Below, piece by piece: positions 1 through 8,190 of a stretch of 64,000 nt of DNA. Below the pieces are notes generated by a model. It did no database searches and had not been told where the DNA came from. It was given only the letters and a program-made list of their open reading frames with translations. Location: positions 1-64,000 of the forward strand of contig CAZYRX010000001.1 of assembly GCA_964649895.1 (NCBI GenBank), given 5' to 3'. The first letter of the stretch is position 1. Each line of letters begins with the position of its first letter. The stretch is from Halanaerobium sp964649895. GTDB lineage: Bacteria; Bacillota; Halanaerobiia; Halanaerobiales; Halanaerobiaceae. Made by a program: the position numbers and the translations under genes.

Positions 1-59
1 TAATCATCATTTTCAAGAAGAATCTTTAGAATCTTTTTTGTTCTAGAACTTATTTTCAT
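1..59 (-). CDS. Partial helix-turn-helix regulator, N-terminus only
   Basis: The first 19 codons of a minus-strand gene run off the left edge of the window. The start is an ATG at 59-57 with a good GGAGGA ribosome binding site seven bases upstream (67-72). The peptide starts MKISSRTKKILKILLENDD, which resembles the first helix of the winged-helix domain that opens BglG/PRD-type antiterminators and other sugar-responsive regulators. That assignment rests on a short stretch and is an inference. The 385-base gap upstream holds an inverted repeat and a direct repeat that could serve its control. Confidence 0.45.
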   Translation of the reverse strand, partial: MKISSRTKKILKILLENDD

Positions 60-254
60 TTTCAATTCCTCCAGAGTAATTACTTTCAATTCTTTTCGGT
101 TTTCTAAAAATTGAAAGCTATAAGTGTCAGAATATTGATAATTGCAATTATTAATATTTGGCACTTAAAATATTTGGTATACCATCTCTGTCCTTCAGCG
201 CTAATTCAATTTTACAGCCTAAATCGTTATTATTCAAGGGAAAGAAATATATAT

Positions 255-304
255 ATGTCAGTTTTGAAAAATGACATAATTTATAATCTTCAATTATGTC
301 AGTT
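255..304. repeat. Inverted and direct repeats upstream of the partial regulator
   Basis: A perfect 10-bp inverted repeat, TGACATAATT (272-281) and AATTATGTCA (292-301), is separated by ten bases. The decamer TATGTCAGTT also occurs twice as a direct repeat, at 255-264 and 295-304, with a 40-base period. It lies in the gene-free stretch 60-444 between the partial regulator and fbp. It could be an operator for the partial gene. The rest of 60-444 shows only a terminator (323-360) and no convincing gene. Confidence 0.3.
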
Positions 305-322
305 ATACTAAGTATTCATTTT

Positions 323-360
323 AAAAAAAGAGGCAGTCTAATAAAGACCACCTCTTTAAA
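323..360 (-). terminator. Rho-independent terminator of fbp
   Basis: Arms AAAGAGG (327-333) and CCTCTTT (351-357) enclose a second stem, GTCT/AGAC (336-339 and 345-348). Read on the minus strand the hairpin is followed by a run of seven T, about 85 bases after the fbp stop. Confidence 0.75.
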
Positions 361-444
361 AATATAAGAAATATTTTTTTGTTTTGTGTTATTTATGATT
401 AAGTGTGCTTGTTTTTGTGTCTAATTGATACTATGATTCTGCAT

Positions 445-2400
445 TTAATTATATTTTTCTTTAATTATACCAGATTGATATGCATCAAGAAGTTTCATTA
501 AATATTCTACATCTTCCTGTAATTTTGCACCATTATCTGTATCACTAATTTTTAATTTTCCTTCAAAACGATTAACCCTCATTGAATCAAGACTATCATG
601 ATTCCCTTTTTTAAGAGCTTCATCTTTTGAAATAAAAGGCTTATGAGAAATTAATCTTAGTTCAGAATGGTTGTAGATTAAAGTATAACCAGCTATACCA
701 GTTTTCTTATGGTAAGCAGCAGATATACCTCCATCGATTACAAGGAGTCTCCCATTACCCTTTATTGGACTTTCTCCTCTTTTCTCTTCTACTGGTGTAT
801 GCCCATTTATAATTCTGCCAGTATCTGGATCCATATTGAATTCTTTCAAGATTTTCTTGCATACCTCTTCCGTTTCTCTGAGAGAATAATATGGATTTTT
901 ATTTTCTTTATATAATGATTTATCATCTTCATCTGTAAAGTATCTCAAAAAGGTTGTCATCCTATCTTTACCAAATAGAGGCGAAAACTCACCTCTCCAT
1001 AAATACCAGAGCCAGTCTCTTTGGTCAACTTTACCTTCTTGATAGGAATAACTCTGTCTAACAATATCCTGGAAAAAATCAAGCAGCTCTTTTCCTTTTG
1101 CAGTTTTTCCTCCTATATTCACACAGGAGAAATCTCCATTTTCATCAAGTGGTACACAACCATGGAAAAGAAGATTGCCATTATATTTTTTGTACATACT
1201 TCCATTATTAAATAAGAATCTAATATCTTCTTGAAGCTTGTCATTATTTTTAAAAGAATGACTTAATTGATTAATCACTTCCTGTTCTTGATCATTCAAT
1301 TTATAGGGATTGTCAGGATCGATAGTAGGAAAATGCTTATCTGTAAGTTCATACTCTTGACCATCTAGCTTAATTAATCCTCTATCATAATCTATTTTTT
1401 CAAGATAAAGTGCCTCATTCATATTAAATTCAGATCGTCTCTTAATTAAATTTCCTTCTAATTTAAATTGAATAACTGCAATAGCTTTCTGCATCTGTGA
1501 ACTTATTAATTCTTCTTGATCATCAAGTTCTTTTTCAATTAATTTCGGACAAAAAATATCACAATTTTCATAATCATAGTACTCCATTGCTAATCTAGCA
1601 AGAGGTCTCATGTTTATTCCATAACCCTCTTCAAGCATTTCTAGATTACCATATCTGACTGTTACTCTGATTGCAGTTGCAATAAGTGCTTTTTGTCCCA
1701 AGGCAGCACCCATCCAGAGTATATCATGATTACCCCACTGAATATCTACATCATGATGATCTTTAAGCTCTTCAATAATTTTGTGGGGATGAGGTCCTCT
1801 ATCAAAAATATCTCCAACAATATGGAGTTTATCAATTGCAAAACGTTGAATTAATTTTGCTAGTGAAATAATGAAATTTTCTGCCTGTCCAATTTCAATT
1901 ATTGTTGAAACTATTTTATCATGATAATCTCTTTTATTAACATCATCTTCTTTTAAATGCATCAGCTCTTCTAAAATATATGCAAATTCTTTCGGCAGTG
2001 CTTTTCTAACTTTTGAACGGGTATAAATTGCAGAAACCTCTTTACTTAATTTTATTGCTCTATTTAAAAATAAAGTATAATCCTCTTTAGAAATCTCACC
2101 TTTTTTTTCTCTAATCTCATCTAATTTTTCTTCAGGATAAAAAATTAAAGCTGCGAGTTCTCGCTGCTCTTCTTCTGAAATTTCCCCCTCAAAAATTTGA
2201 TTTATTTTATACTCAATTACGCCAGATGCAGTATTCAGCATATATTGAAATGCTTCATATTCCCCATGTAGGTCTGTTATAAAAAGTTCTGTACTTTTAG
2301 GCAGGTTTAATATTGCCTTTAAATTAATAATCTCAGTACTTACAGCAGGGATATTTGGAAACTGCTCTGACAACAATTTTAAATACTTTATTTCATCCAT
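445..2400 (-). CDS. fbp: Fructose-1,6-bisphosphatase, class III
   Basis: Cytoplasmic gluconeogenic enzyme that hydrolyses fructose 1,6-bisphosphate to fructose 6-phosphate. The 651-residue protein has the length and metallophosphatase motifs of the Firmicute class III family: TDLHGEYEAF near residue 42, GDIFDRGPHPHKI, WGNHDILWMGAA and, near the C-terminus, INGHTPVEEKRGESP followed by VIDGGISAAY. The start at 2400 has a GAGAGGAG ribosome binding site. It stands alone, followed by its own terminator and preceded by a GC-rich hairpin in the intergenic gap. Together with transketolase and GH65 phosphorylase it belongs to central sugar-phosphate metabolism. The family assignment is firm. Confidence 0.95.
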   Translation of the reverse strand: MDEIKYLKLLSEQFPNIPAVSTEIINLKAILNLPKSTELFITDLHGEYEAFQYMLNTASGVIEYKINQIFEGEISEEEQRELAALIFYPEEKLDEIREKKGEISKEDYTLFLNRAIKLSKEVSAIYTRSKVRKALPKEFAYILEELMHLKEDDVNKRDYHDKIVSTIIEIGQAENFIISLAKLIQRFAIDKLHIVGDIFDRGPHPHKIIEELKDHHDVDIQWGNHDILWMGAALGQKALIATAIRVTVRYGNLEMLEEGYGINMRPLARLAMEYYDYENCDIFCPKLIEKELDDQEELISSQMQKAIAVIQFKLEGNLIKRRSEFNMNEALYLEKIDYDRGLIKLDGQEYELTDKHFPTIDPDNPYKLNDQEQEVINQLSHSFKNNDKLQEDIRFLFNNGSMYKKYNGNLLFHGCVPLDENGDFSCVNIGGKTAKGKELLDFFQDIVRQSYSYQEGKVDQRDWLWYLWRGEFSPLFGKDRMTTFLRYFTDEDDKSLYKENKNPYYSLRETEEVCKKILKEFNMDPDTGRIINGHTPVEEKRGESPIKGNGRLLVIDGGISAAYHKKTGIAGYTLIYNHSELRLISHKPFISKDEALKKGNHDSLDSMRVNRFEGKLKISDTDNGAKLQEDVEYLMKLLDAYQSGIIKEKYN

Positions 2401-2438
2401 TGTATACTCCTCTCATTTAATATTCTAAATTGATCCTT

Positions 2439-2465
2439 CTCGGGCAAACCCACGAGGTTTGCGAG
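2439..2465. repeat. GC-rich hairpin in the fbp upstream gap
   Basis: GCAAACC (2444-2450) and GGTTTGC (2456-2462) form a perfect seven-pair stem with a five-base loop. Flanking CTCG/CGAG extends it with a small bulge. It is much richer in G+C than the surrounding intergenic sequence and has no T-tract, so it does not look like an intrinsic terminator. It lies in the presumed fbp leader or between fbp and the acetyltransferase gene. Confidence 0.4.
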
Positions 2466-2559
2466 CAGACTTTAACATCTGTCACATTTCATAATAATAT
2501 ATTTCAAACATTAATTAAAAATTTGTGGATTTGCTTACCGGTAGATATATTAATTAAAT

Positions 2560-3063
2560 TCAAAAATCTTTTTGATAAGCCAATCTTTTCGCATTTGCTT
2601 CAGTATAAATTATGCCACAGTAAATAAAATTATTTTTTTTAATCAAACTCTGCATTGATAAATTTTTTTGATGAGTATCTATTCTTATTGTATTTATTCC
2701 ATTATCAACAGCTAATTTTTCTAATTTTTTAATTAGTAGAGATCCAATACCTTTACCTTTATAATTATCAGCTACTGCCAAACGATGAATAACTGCATAA
2801 TCATTATCATTAAGCCACTGGCCTTTATATATTTTTTGATAAGTCTTATCACAGCCAAAAATAAAAGCTGAATAAGCAATTACTTTCTTGTCTTTTTCTA
2901 TAACATAAGCATTGTTTAAGTTAATATCGTTTTCAATAATTTTTTTATCAGGATAATTATTTTGCCACTGATCAATATTATTATCTTTTAGATATTTTTG
3001 TGCATCTTTTATAATTTCCATTATCTCTTCTTTATCAGCCGATTCTGCATGTCTGAATATCAT
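2560..3063 (-). CDS. GNAT family N-acetyltransferase
   Basis: A 167-residue single-domain acyltransferase expected to move an acetyl group from acetyl-CoA to an unknown amine. The acetyl-CoA binding signature is seen as NYKGKGIGSLLIKKL around residues 100-115, after the beta-strand VIHRLAVAD. The C-terminal half (IRIDTHQKNLSMQSLIKKNNF) has the usual GNAT alpha4/beta7 pattern. The nearest ribosome binding site (AGAGGTG) is rather far, about eleven bases, from the ATG. It is transcribed in the same direction as fbp. The substrate cannot be read from the sequence. Confidence 0.85.
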   Translation of the reverse strand: MIFRHAESADKEEIMEIIKDAQKYLKDNNIDQWQNNYPDKKIIENDINLNNAYVIEKDKKVIAYSAFIFGCDKTYQKIYKGQWLNDNDYAVIHRLAVADNYKGKGIGSLLIKKLEKLAVDNGINTIRIDTHQKNLSMQSLIKKNNFIYCGIIYTEANAKRLAYQKDF

Positions 3064-3271
3064 CTTATTTTTACACCTCTGCTGATAATAATACCAGTTT
3101 TTTATGGAAAAATAAACCCTCCAAACAAATTTAGAGGATATTTAATCTGCATATAATAAACACTTCTTGATAATAGTAACTTTTCCTGCATGAAATTAAT
3201 AATTGTAAAATATTGAATATTATTATAAAGTAAAATAATTGGAACTGGATTTAATCCTTTGTGAATAAATA

Positions 3272-4057
3272 TTAGTCTAATATATCTTCTAAAATATTTT
3301 CTGTATGATAATAATGCGACCCACGCCAGTAAATTTTAGAACACTCTGGACAAATTTTAAATTCATCAAAATACTTTTTTGTTTTCTCTTCGAGTCTATT
3401 CATGATTTTTGCTTTATCTATCTCAACCAAAACTGAATTACAATCAACACATCTGCTCTCTTTTCTTTTATAGTATTGAGCTAGATCATAGCGCTTGAAA
3501 ACCTGTTTAAGCTGTTTTTGAGGATCATCATATTTAATAAAACAACCCCACTTAACTTTTTTTCGCATCAAAAGACCTAGATCTCTTGTTAAGATAATCC
3601 TATTTTCTTTTTCTGCAATTTCTACAATTTCACTATCACTGTAATTATTGCTGTATGCTGTATCAAAATTAAATCTTCTTAAAAATCTGGCCAGTTTACC
3701 TAAATGGACATCAAGAATAAATTTTGGTTTTAAAGGATATTCTTCCTGCAGCTTATAATCTTCAGGTAATTTAATATCATAAAAGTATGGATATATAGAA
3801 AATCGATCATTATTTTGAACCAGATAAGAAAATTCAACAGGATTTCCATTTTTTAAAATAAGAGCTATTTCTGTATGTGGTATCCCAAGAGACTCAATTC
3901 GATCTTTGATACTGGGATTCCCTCTATAATAATGAATATAATATCGATCATTAACTATTAATTCATCTTTATTTACTGTTAATTCAAGATTTTTTGTGTT
4001 TTCAAGATCAATAAAATTATTTAGCTCAGCATAAAATCTAAATCTAATTTTATTTAT
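3272..4057 (-). CDS. Mut7-C RNase-domain protein with ubiquitin-like N-terminus, atypical start codon
   Basis: The open frame encodes about 261 residues in the two-part layout of Mut7-C proteins. An N-terminal ubiquitin/MoaD-like domain begins NKIRFRFYAELNNF and ends near FSIYPYFYDI. A PIN-like Mut7-C domain follows, with FILDVHLGKLARFLRRFNFD and RIILTRDLGLL, and then two CxxC pairs (CVDC and CPEC) that probably bind zinc. No ATG, GTG or TTG lies in frame before 3571, which would remove the first 162 residues and both acidic motifs. A GGAGGTG ribosome binding site at 4063-4069 points to ATA at 4057-4055 or ATT at 4060-4058 as the start. The family is predicted to act on RNA and its substrate is unknown. 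It follows the MATE gene by about 75 bases. Confidence 0.75.
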   Translation of the reverse strand: MNKIRFRFYAELNNFIDLENTKNLELTVNKDELIVNDRYYIHYYRGNPSIKDRIESLGIPHTEIALILKNGNPVEFSYLVQNNDRFSIYPYFYDIKLPEDYKLQEEYPLKPKFILDVHLGKLARFLRRFNFDTAYSNNYSDSEIVEIAEKENRIILTRDLGLLMRKKVKWGCFIKYDDPQKQLKQVFKRYDLAQYYKRKESRCVDCNSVLVEIDKAKIMNRLEEKTKKYFDEFKICPECSKIYWRGSHYYHTENILEDILD

Positions 4058-4131
4058 AATAACACCTCCATTTGAAAATCTCCAGCCATTACAGCAGCTT
4101 AATTGGAGTTTTCTCGGCTTTTTTAGATAAA

Positions 4132-5535
4132 TTAATCTACTCTACTTTCTGCTCTTCTTTCCTGAATCATCAAATCCGCTTCCAATATCCAATCATCACT
4201 TAAATATTTTCTGCCAACCCAGAGACTTCTTCCTAAGAAATCAAAAGGTATAGCTATTAATACTCCTAATAATCCTATATCAAAAATAACCGCAAGCAAA
4301 TAGCTTAAACCAAGTTTTAATAATGTCTGGCTGATTAAATTTCCATACAATGCTGATTTTGTATTTCCTGCACCATTTAAGTGGCCAGCTAAAACTCCGT
4401 ATATTGTTATTAAAGGACCACCAACACTAAAAGCTTTTAAAAATTGAACAGCCATTTTTAAACTAGCTTCATTTTCTCCAAATAATTGCACCAAATATGG
4501 TGAAGTAAAAAATATCATAAGTGAAAATGATCCTATAGAAATAATAGTTAAAATAATCATTGCTTCTACTGTTCTTTTGCTCTGATCAACTTTACCTCCC
4601 CCAATTTTTTGCCCACTCATTATAGTTGTTACAGTATAATAAGAACGATGCATGGGAGCTATCAATTGTTGAAAAATCCTTCTTGCTATGTGAAAAGCTG
4701 CTGCGGCTTCAGTTCCAAATAATAAAATAATTGAATTAAAAGGAAAAGTAATAAAACTCTGATAGAAGCCCTGCAGTATTTTGGGCATACTGACTTTAAA
4801 TAATTGTTTAATGATAGTAAAATCCCAATATTTTATGGGGTTTTTTATATTAAATTTGCTTTTTGGACTCATAAAGATAAGAATAAAAACTACTGCAGAA
4901 AAAGTCTTAGCTGTAAATGTTCCTACACCAACTCCAGTTACTCCCATCCTTGGGAAACCAAATAGTCCCAGTGCAAGTACTGCAGAAATTATTATATTCA
5001 TCACATTAGCTGCAACTTCTACTAACATCGGTGTTTTGGTATCACCACTTCCCTGTAATGCTCTCGCAGAAATAATTGCTGCAATTCTAAATGGTGCTGC
5101 CGCAAATATAATTAATAAATATTGAGCTCCCAATTTGATAACTTCAGAAGAAGCTCCTAAAACCGCTATTAGCTCTTCAGGAATAATTAAACCAATAAAT
5201 ATAAAGGGAATACCCAAAATAAAAGCTACATAGATGACCTGTGATAAAATAATATCTTTATTTGCATCTGCCAGCAGTGAATTACTCCCACTTTCCTGAG
5301 ATATCAATGATATACTGCCGGTTCCTAGACCCAGACCAATTCTTAAAATAATACTTTCCCATACATCTCCAAGTCCCACTGCAGTTACAGCAGCTGGACC
5401 AAAAAACCCCATTAATATCATATCTGTTGTTCGCATGGCTGTTGTAAATATATGATTTAACATAACTGGCCAGGCTAAGATTACTGCTTCTTTCCAGATT
5501 GGATAATATGCTGCAAAATTCATCAATTGAAACAT
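4132..5535 (-). CDS. MATE family multidrug or metabolite efflux protein
   Basis: An inner-membrane antiporter of 467 residues with about twelve hydrophobic segments in two homologous halves, the usual size for the MATE/NorM-DinF family. The first half starts with the typical ILAWPVMLNHIFTTAMRTTDMI segment, and the duplicated half restarts near VSMPKILQGFYQSFITFPF. These proteins export cationic drugs or metabolites using a Na+ or H+ gradient. The start is uncertain: a GGGGGA site abuts the first ATG, so a TTG or ATG four or five codons downstream may be used. The Mut7-C gene follows. The substrate is unknown. Confidence 0.85.
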   Translation of the reverse strand: MFQLMNFAAYYPIWKEAVILAWPVMLNHIFTTAMRTTDMILMGFFGPAAVTAVGLGDVWESIILRIGLGLGTGSISLISQESGSNSLLADANKDIILSQVIYVAFILGIPFIFIGLIIPEELIAVLGASSEVIKLGAQYLLIIFAAAPFRIAAIISARALQGSGDTKTPMLVEVAANVMNIIISAVLALGLFGFPRMGVTGVGVGTFTAKTFSAVVFILIFMSPKSKFNIKNPIKYWDFTIIKQLFKVSMPKILQGFYQSFITFPFNSIILLFGTEAAAAFHIARRIFQQLIAPMHRSYYTVTTIMSGQKIGGGKVDQSKRTVEAMIILTIISIGSFSLMIFFTSPYLVQLFGENEASLKMAVQFLKAFSVGGPLITIYGVLAGHLNGAGNTKSALYGNLISQTLLKLGLSYLLAVIFDIGLLGVLIAIPFDFLGRSLWVGRKYLSDDWILEADLMIQERRAESRVD

Positions 5536-5691
5536 CCCCCATCAAAGATAAATTTATAATATCACATTTATATCACAAATTTAAATATAATATTTTACAT
5601 ATTAGATAAAGCATTTTTTAAATCTCCAATAAAGAAGCTTGAATATATTTGCCCTAAATTTATCAGCTAGATATAAATTATTAAAATAAGA

Positions 5692-5740
5692 AATCCCTAT
5701 ACTCAAACAGTGCTGGTGGCACGGTTTGAGTATAGGGATT
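5692..5740. terminator. Long hairpin, terminator of thrC
   Basis: Two perfect 17-base arms (5692-5708 and 5724-5740) enclose a loop that itself folds by GTGC/GCAC. It starts 15 bases past the thrC stop. A modest T-rich stretch follows on the minus strand and an A-run on the other side. The stem is longer than usual for a terminator. Confidence 0.7.
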
Positions 5741-5754
5741 AAAAAAATATTATT

Positions 5755-7248
5755 TTATAAATCTAAAATATTTTCAAGCTCTGACTTCACTTCATCTTTT
5801 TTGCAATTTCGTTTATGGAGAATTTCTTTTTCCTCTAAATTTGCTATCGCTCTATGAACTTCAAATCCAGTTAAATTATTGAGTTCTTCAATAATTCTGT
5901 ATTCATCTTTAGTGATTTTCTCATTTTTTAAAGATTCTAAAACAGCACGACTAAATTTATAAGGACTAGCAGTAGAGTCTACCACTGCTGTTGTATAATC
6001 ATTAGTTTTACTTCTGTATTTTGTTAGAGAATCGATTCCGACTGCAGTATGAGGATCAATTAAATAATTATATTTCTCATAATTGCTCTTAACAGAAGCT
6101 TTAGCTTCATACTCGAAGCTGAATTCTCCTACAAATTTTTCTTTTATTTTATTTAAGGTATTTTGGTCTATTTTAAAACTACCTGTTTGCTTAAGATCGT
6201 TATACCATTTATTTATTTTATCACTATCATGTCCTGTTATTTCAAATAAAAATCTTTCTAAATTAGAAGAAATCAGAATATCCATCGATGGACTAATTGT
6301 CTTTTTGAATTCTCTATTAATATTATATTCTCCTGTTTTCAAAAAATCCGTCAAAACATTATTATCATTAGAAGCACAGATGAATTTTTCTACAGGGAGG
6401 CCCATTTCAGAAGCATAATATGCTGAGAGAATATTACCGAAATTACCTGTTGGTACAGAAATATTTACTTTTTCTCCTACCTCTATAGCTCCACTATTTA
6501 AAAGCTGAAAATATGCAGAAAAATAATAAACAAGCTGTGGTAAGAGTCTCCCCCAATTTATTGAATTAGCAGATGAGAACTGATAAGAATTTTCTTTCAT
6601 TTTTTCTTTAAATTCTTTATCTGAAAAAATTTCTTTAACAGCATTCTGACAATCATCAAAGTTACCTTTAAGAGAAACCACCTCGGTATTACTACCTCCT
6701 GTGGTATTCATCTGGTCTTTTTGAACATGACTTACTCCATCTTCTGGATAAAAAACTATAATTTGAACTCCTTCTACATCTTTAAAACCTTCAAGGGCTG
6801 CTTTACCTGTATCACCAGAAGTAGCAACTAAAATAACTATTTCATCATCAATTTCTGATTTTTCTGCAGCAATTACAAGTAGATAGGGCATAACCTGTAA
6901 TGCAAGATCTTTAAATGCAGCTGTAGGCCCATGCCAAAGTTCTAATATATATGTATAATCATCTAATTTCACCAGAGGAGTTACATTATCAACCGGAAAG
7001 TTATTTTTTGAATAAGCTGCAGCAGCTGATTTTTCTATTTCTTCTCTAGTATAATCTGTTAAAAAATTTTCAAAGATCCAGACAGCAATCTCCTGATAAT
7101 TCATATCTTTATTTGAAATAATTTCTTCAAGCCCAAGTACTGGTACAGATTCAGGAACAAAAAGACCACCTTCAGGAACCATCCCAAGCCTAATTGCCTC
7201 TGCAGAACTAACTTTATTATAATTACCTCTGGTACTAATATACTCCAT
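5755..7248 (-). CDS. thrC: Threonine synthase
   Basis: A PLP enzyme converting O-phosphohomoserine to L-threonine in the cytoplasm, the last step of threonine synthesis. It starts MEYISTRGNYNKVSSAEAI. The signatures PEGGLFVPESVP, ELWHGPTAAFKDLALQ (with the PLP lysine) and VATSGDTGKAALEGF are present, followed by VPTGNFGNILSAYYASEMGLP. The length of about 497 residues matches the family. The start was moved five codons downstream of the longest frame because the GGAGG in ATGGAGGTAGTAAGTATG must be the ribosome binding site. A near-consensus promoter lies about 70 bases upstream and the gene appears to be transcribed alone. No other threonine gene is in the window. Confidence 0.93.
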   Translation of the reverse strand: MEYISTRGNYNKVSSAEAIRLGMVPEGGLFVPESVPVLGLEEIISNKDMNYQEIAVWIFENFLTDYTREEIEKSAAAAYSKNNFPVDNVTPLVKLDDYTYILELWHGPTAAFKDLALQVMPYLLVIAAEKSEIDDEIVILVATSGDTGKAALEGFKDVEGVQIIVFYPEDGVSHVQKDQMNTTGGSNTEVVSLKGNFDDCQNAVKEIFSDKEFKEKMKENSYQFSSANSINWGRLLPQLVYYFSAYFQLLNSGAIEVGEKVNISVPTGNFGNILSAYYASEMGLPVEKFICASNDNNVLTDFLKTGEYNINREFKKTISPSMDILISSNLERFLFEITGHDSDKINKWYNDLKQTGSFKIDQNTLNKIKEKFVGEFSFEYEAKASVKSNYEKYNYLIDPHTAVGIDSLTKYRSKTNDYTTAVVDSTASPYKFSRAVLESLKNEKITKDEYRIIEELNNLTGFEVHRAIANLEEKEILHKRNCKKDEVKSELENILDL

Positions 7249-7317
7249 ACTTACTACCTCCATATAACAATTTTGAAAATTTATAAATTCTTATTTATTC
7301 AGTTATCATTAGTTATT

Positions 7318-7346
7318 ATTATACAGAAAGTAGTCTCTGATGTCTA
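7318..7346 (-). promoter_or_regulatory. Sigma-A promoter of thrC
   Basis: On the minus strand TAGACA (7341-7346) and TATAAT (7318-7323) are spaced by exactly 17 bases. The -35 has five of six consensus bases and the -10 is perfect. It lies between the curlin-repeat gene and the thrC start. Confidence 0.75.
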
Positions 7347-7371
7347 TACTTAAATAAAATTGACATTTTAT

Positions 7372-7917
7372 TTATTCCTGTTTTATGAAAGCTTGATTTC
7401 CATTTCCGATCTGAGTTATTAAAGCAGAATTACCCCTGCTTAGCTGTATAATTTCAGCATTATTAGTATTCCCATTTTGGTTTATATTGGCATAATTATT
7501 CACTGCTTTTTGAATTATTTGAGCCCTATTTAAATTTCCATTCTGACTTATAAAAGCAATATTGTTTTCTGCATGCTGTTTTATCAAAGCTCGGTTATTA
7601 TTGCCAAGCTGATTGATTTTCGAAATATTCCCCTCCAAAGACTGCTCTACTTCAGCAAAGTTTTCATCTCCAAATTCCTTTATATAAGCAAAATTATTTT
7701 CTCCACTCTGAATGAGAGAAGCATTATTAGAGTTTCCATTTTGAAATACCTCACCATAATTCTTTAATCCATCAGATTGATTATAAAAATAGTTTTCATT
7801 TCCATTTTGAAAATAATCAACGTTATTATCTGCTGCTGATACTGAGCTTCCAGTTCCAATTAAAATCACCAATGCCATAGTAATTATTATATAACTTTTT
7901 AATTTAATATGAATCAT
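7372..7917 (-). CDS. Secreted curlin-repeat protein, predicted functional amyloid subunit
   Basis: A 181-residue protein with a clear signal peptide (hydrophobic residues 9-21, likely cut after the SSVSA stretch near residue 28). The rest is a tandem array with an exact 22-residue period: a degenerate unit at 39-60, units at 61-82, 83-104, 105-126, 127-148 and 149-170, and a half unit at 171-181. The pattern is G-N-x-N-x-A-x-I-x-Q followed by N-x-A-x-I-x-Q, as in the curlin repeats of CsgA and CsgB. By analogy each unit would form one turn of a beta-solenoid that polymerises on the cell surface. No csgG, csgE or csgF homologue is nearby. The first ATG sits close to its GGGAGG site, so the exact start is uncertain. 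Confidence 0.75.
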   Translation of the reverse strand: MIHIKLKSYIIITMALVILIGTGSSVSAADNNVDYFQNGNENYFYNQSDGLKNYGEVFQNGNSNNASLIQSGENNFAYIKEFGDENFAEVEQSLEGNISKINQLGNNNRALIKQHAENNIAFISQNGNLNRAQIIQKAVNNYANINQNGNTNNAEIIQLSRGNSALITQIGNGNQAFIKQE

Positions 7918-8134
7918 TCCTCCCTCTTTAAATTAAGTTTATCTCCTTAATGTTAGTAATTTTCAGCTGATTATCTATTTTTAAGTACTTTAATTCTCTA
8001 TTTATTTAGTTAAATATACTTAATAAATCATCAAAAATCGCTTATATTATATCACATCAAAGCACATTTTAAAATATTTATATTTTCCCTTTTCTATAAT
8101 TACTTATTTTTTATCTACCTTATTAAAAAACAAG

Positions 8135-8163
8135 TGGAAAATTTCTGAATTTTTTTATATAAT
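8135..8163 (+). promoter_or_regulatory. Promoter of the ytfI-gerW pair
   Basis: TGGAAA (8135-8140) and a perfect TATAAT (8158-8163) are 17 bases apart, and the first start codon is at 8191. The -35 is a weak match. Confidence 0.6.
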
Positions 8164-8190
8164 AGATATATGGCTGGAGGAGGATAAATT

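Noticed and set aside
111..311. A 66-residue plus-strand open frame in the first gap.
   Set aside because: It has no ribosome binding site, its composition is random-looking, and it overlaps the promoter region of the minus-strand regulator.
5282..5545. An 87-residue frame overlapping the MATE gene on the same strand, starting behind the same ribosome binding site region.
   Set aside because: It is a shadow frame inside the MATE gene; the MATE product matches its family over the full length, so there is no frameshift.
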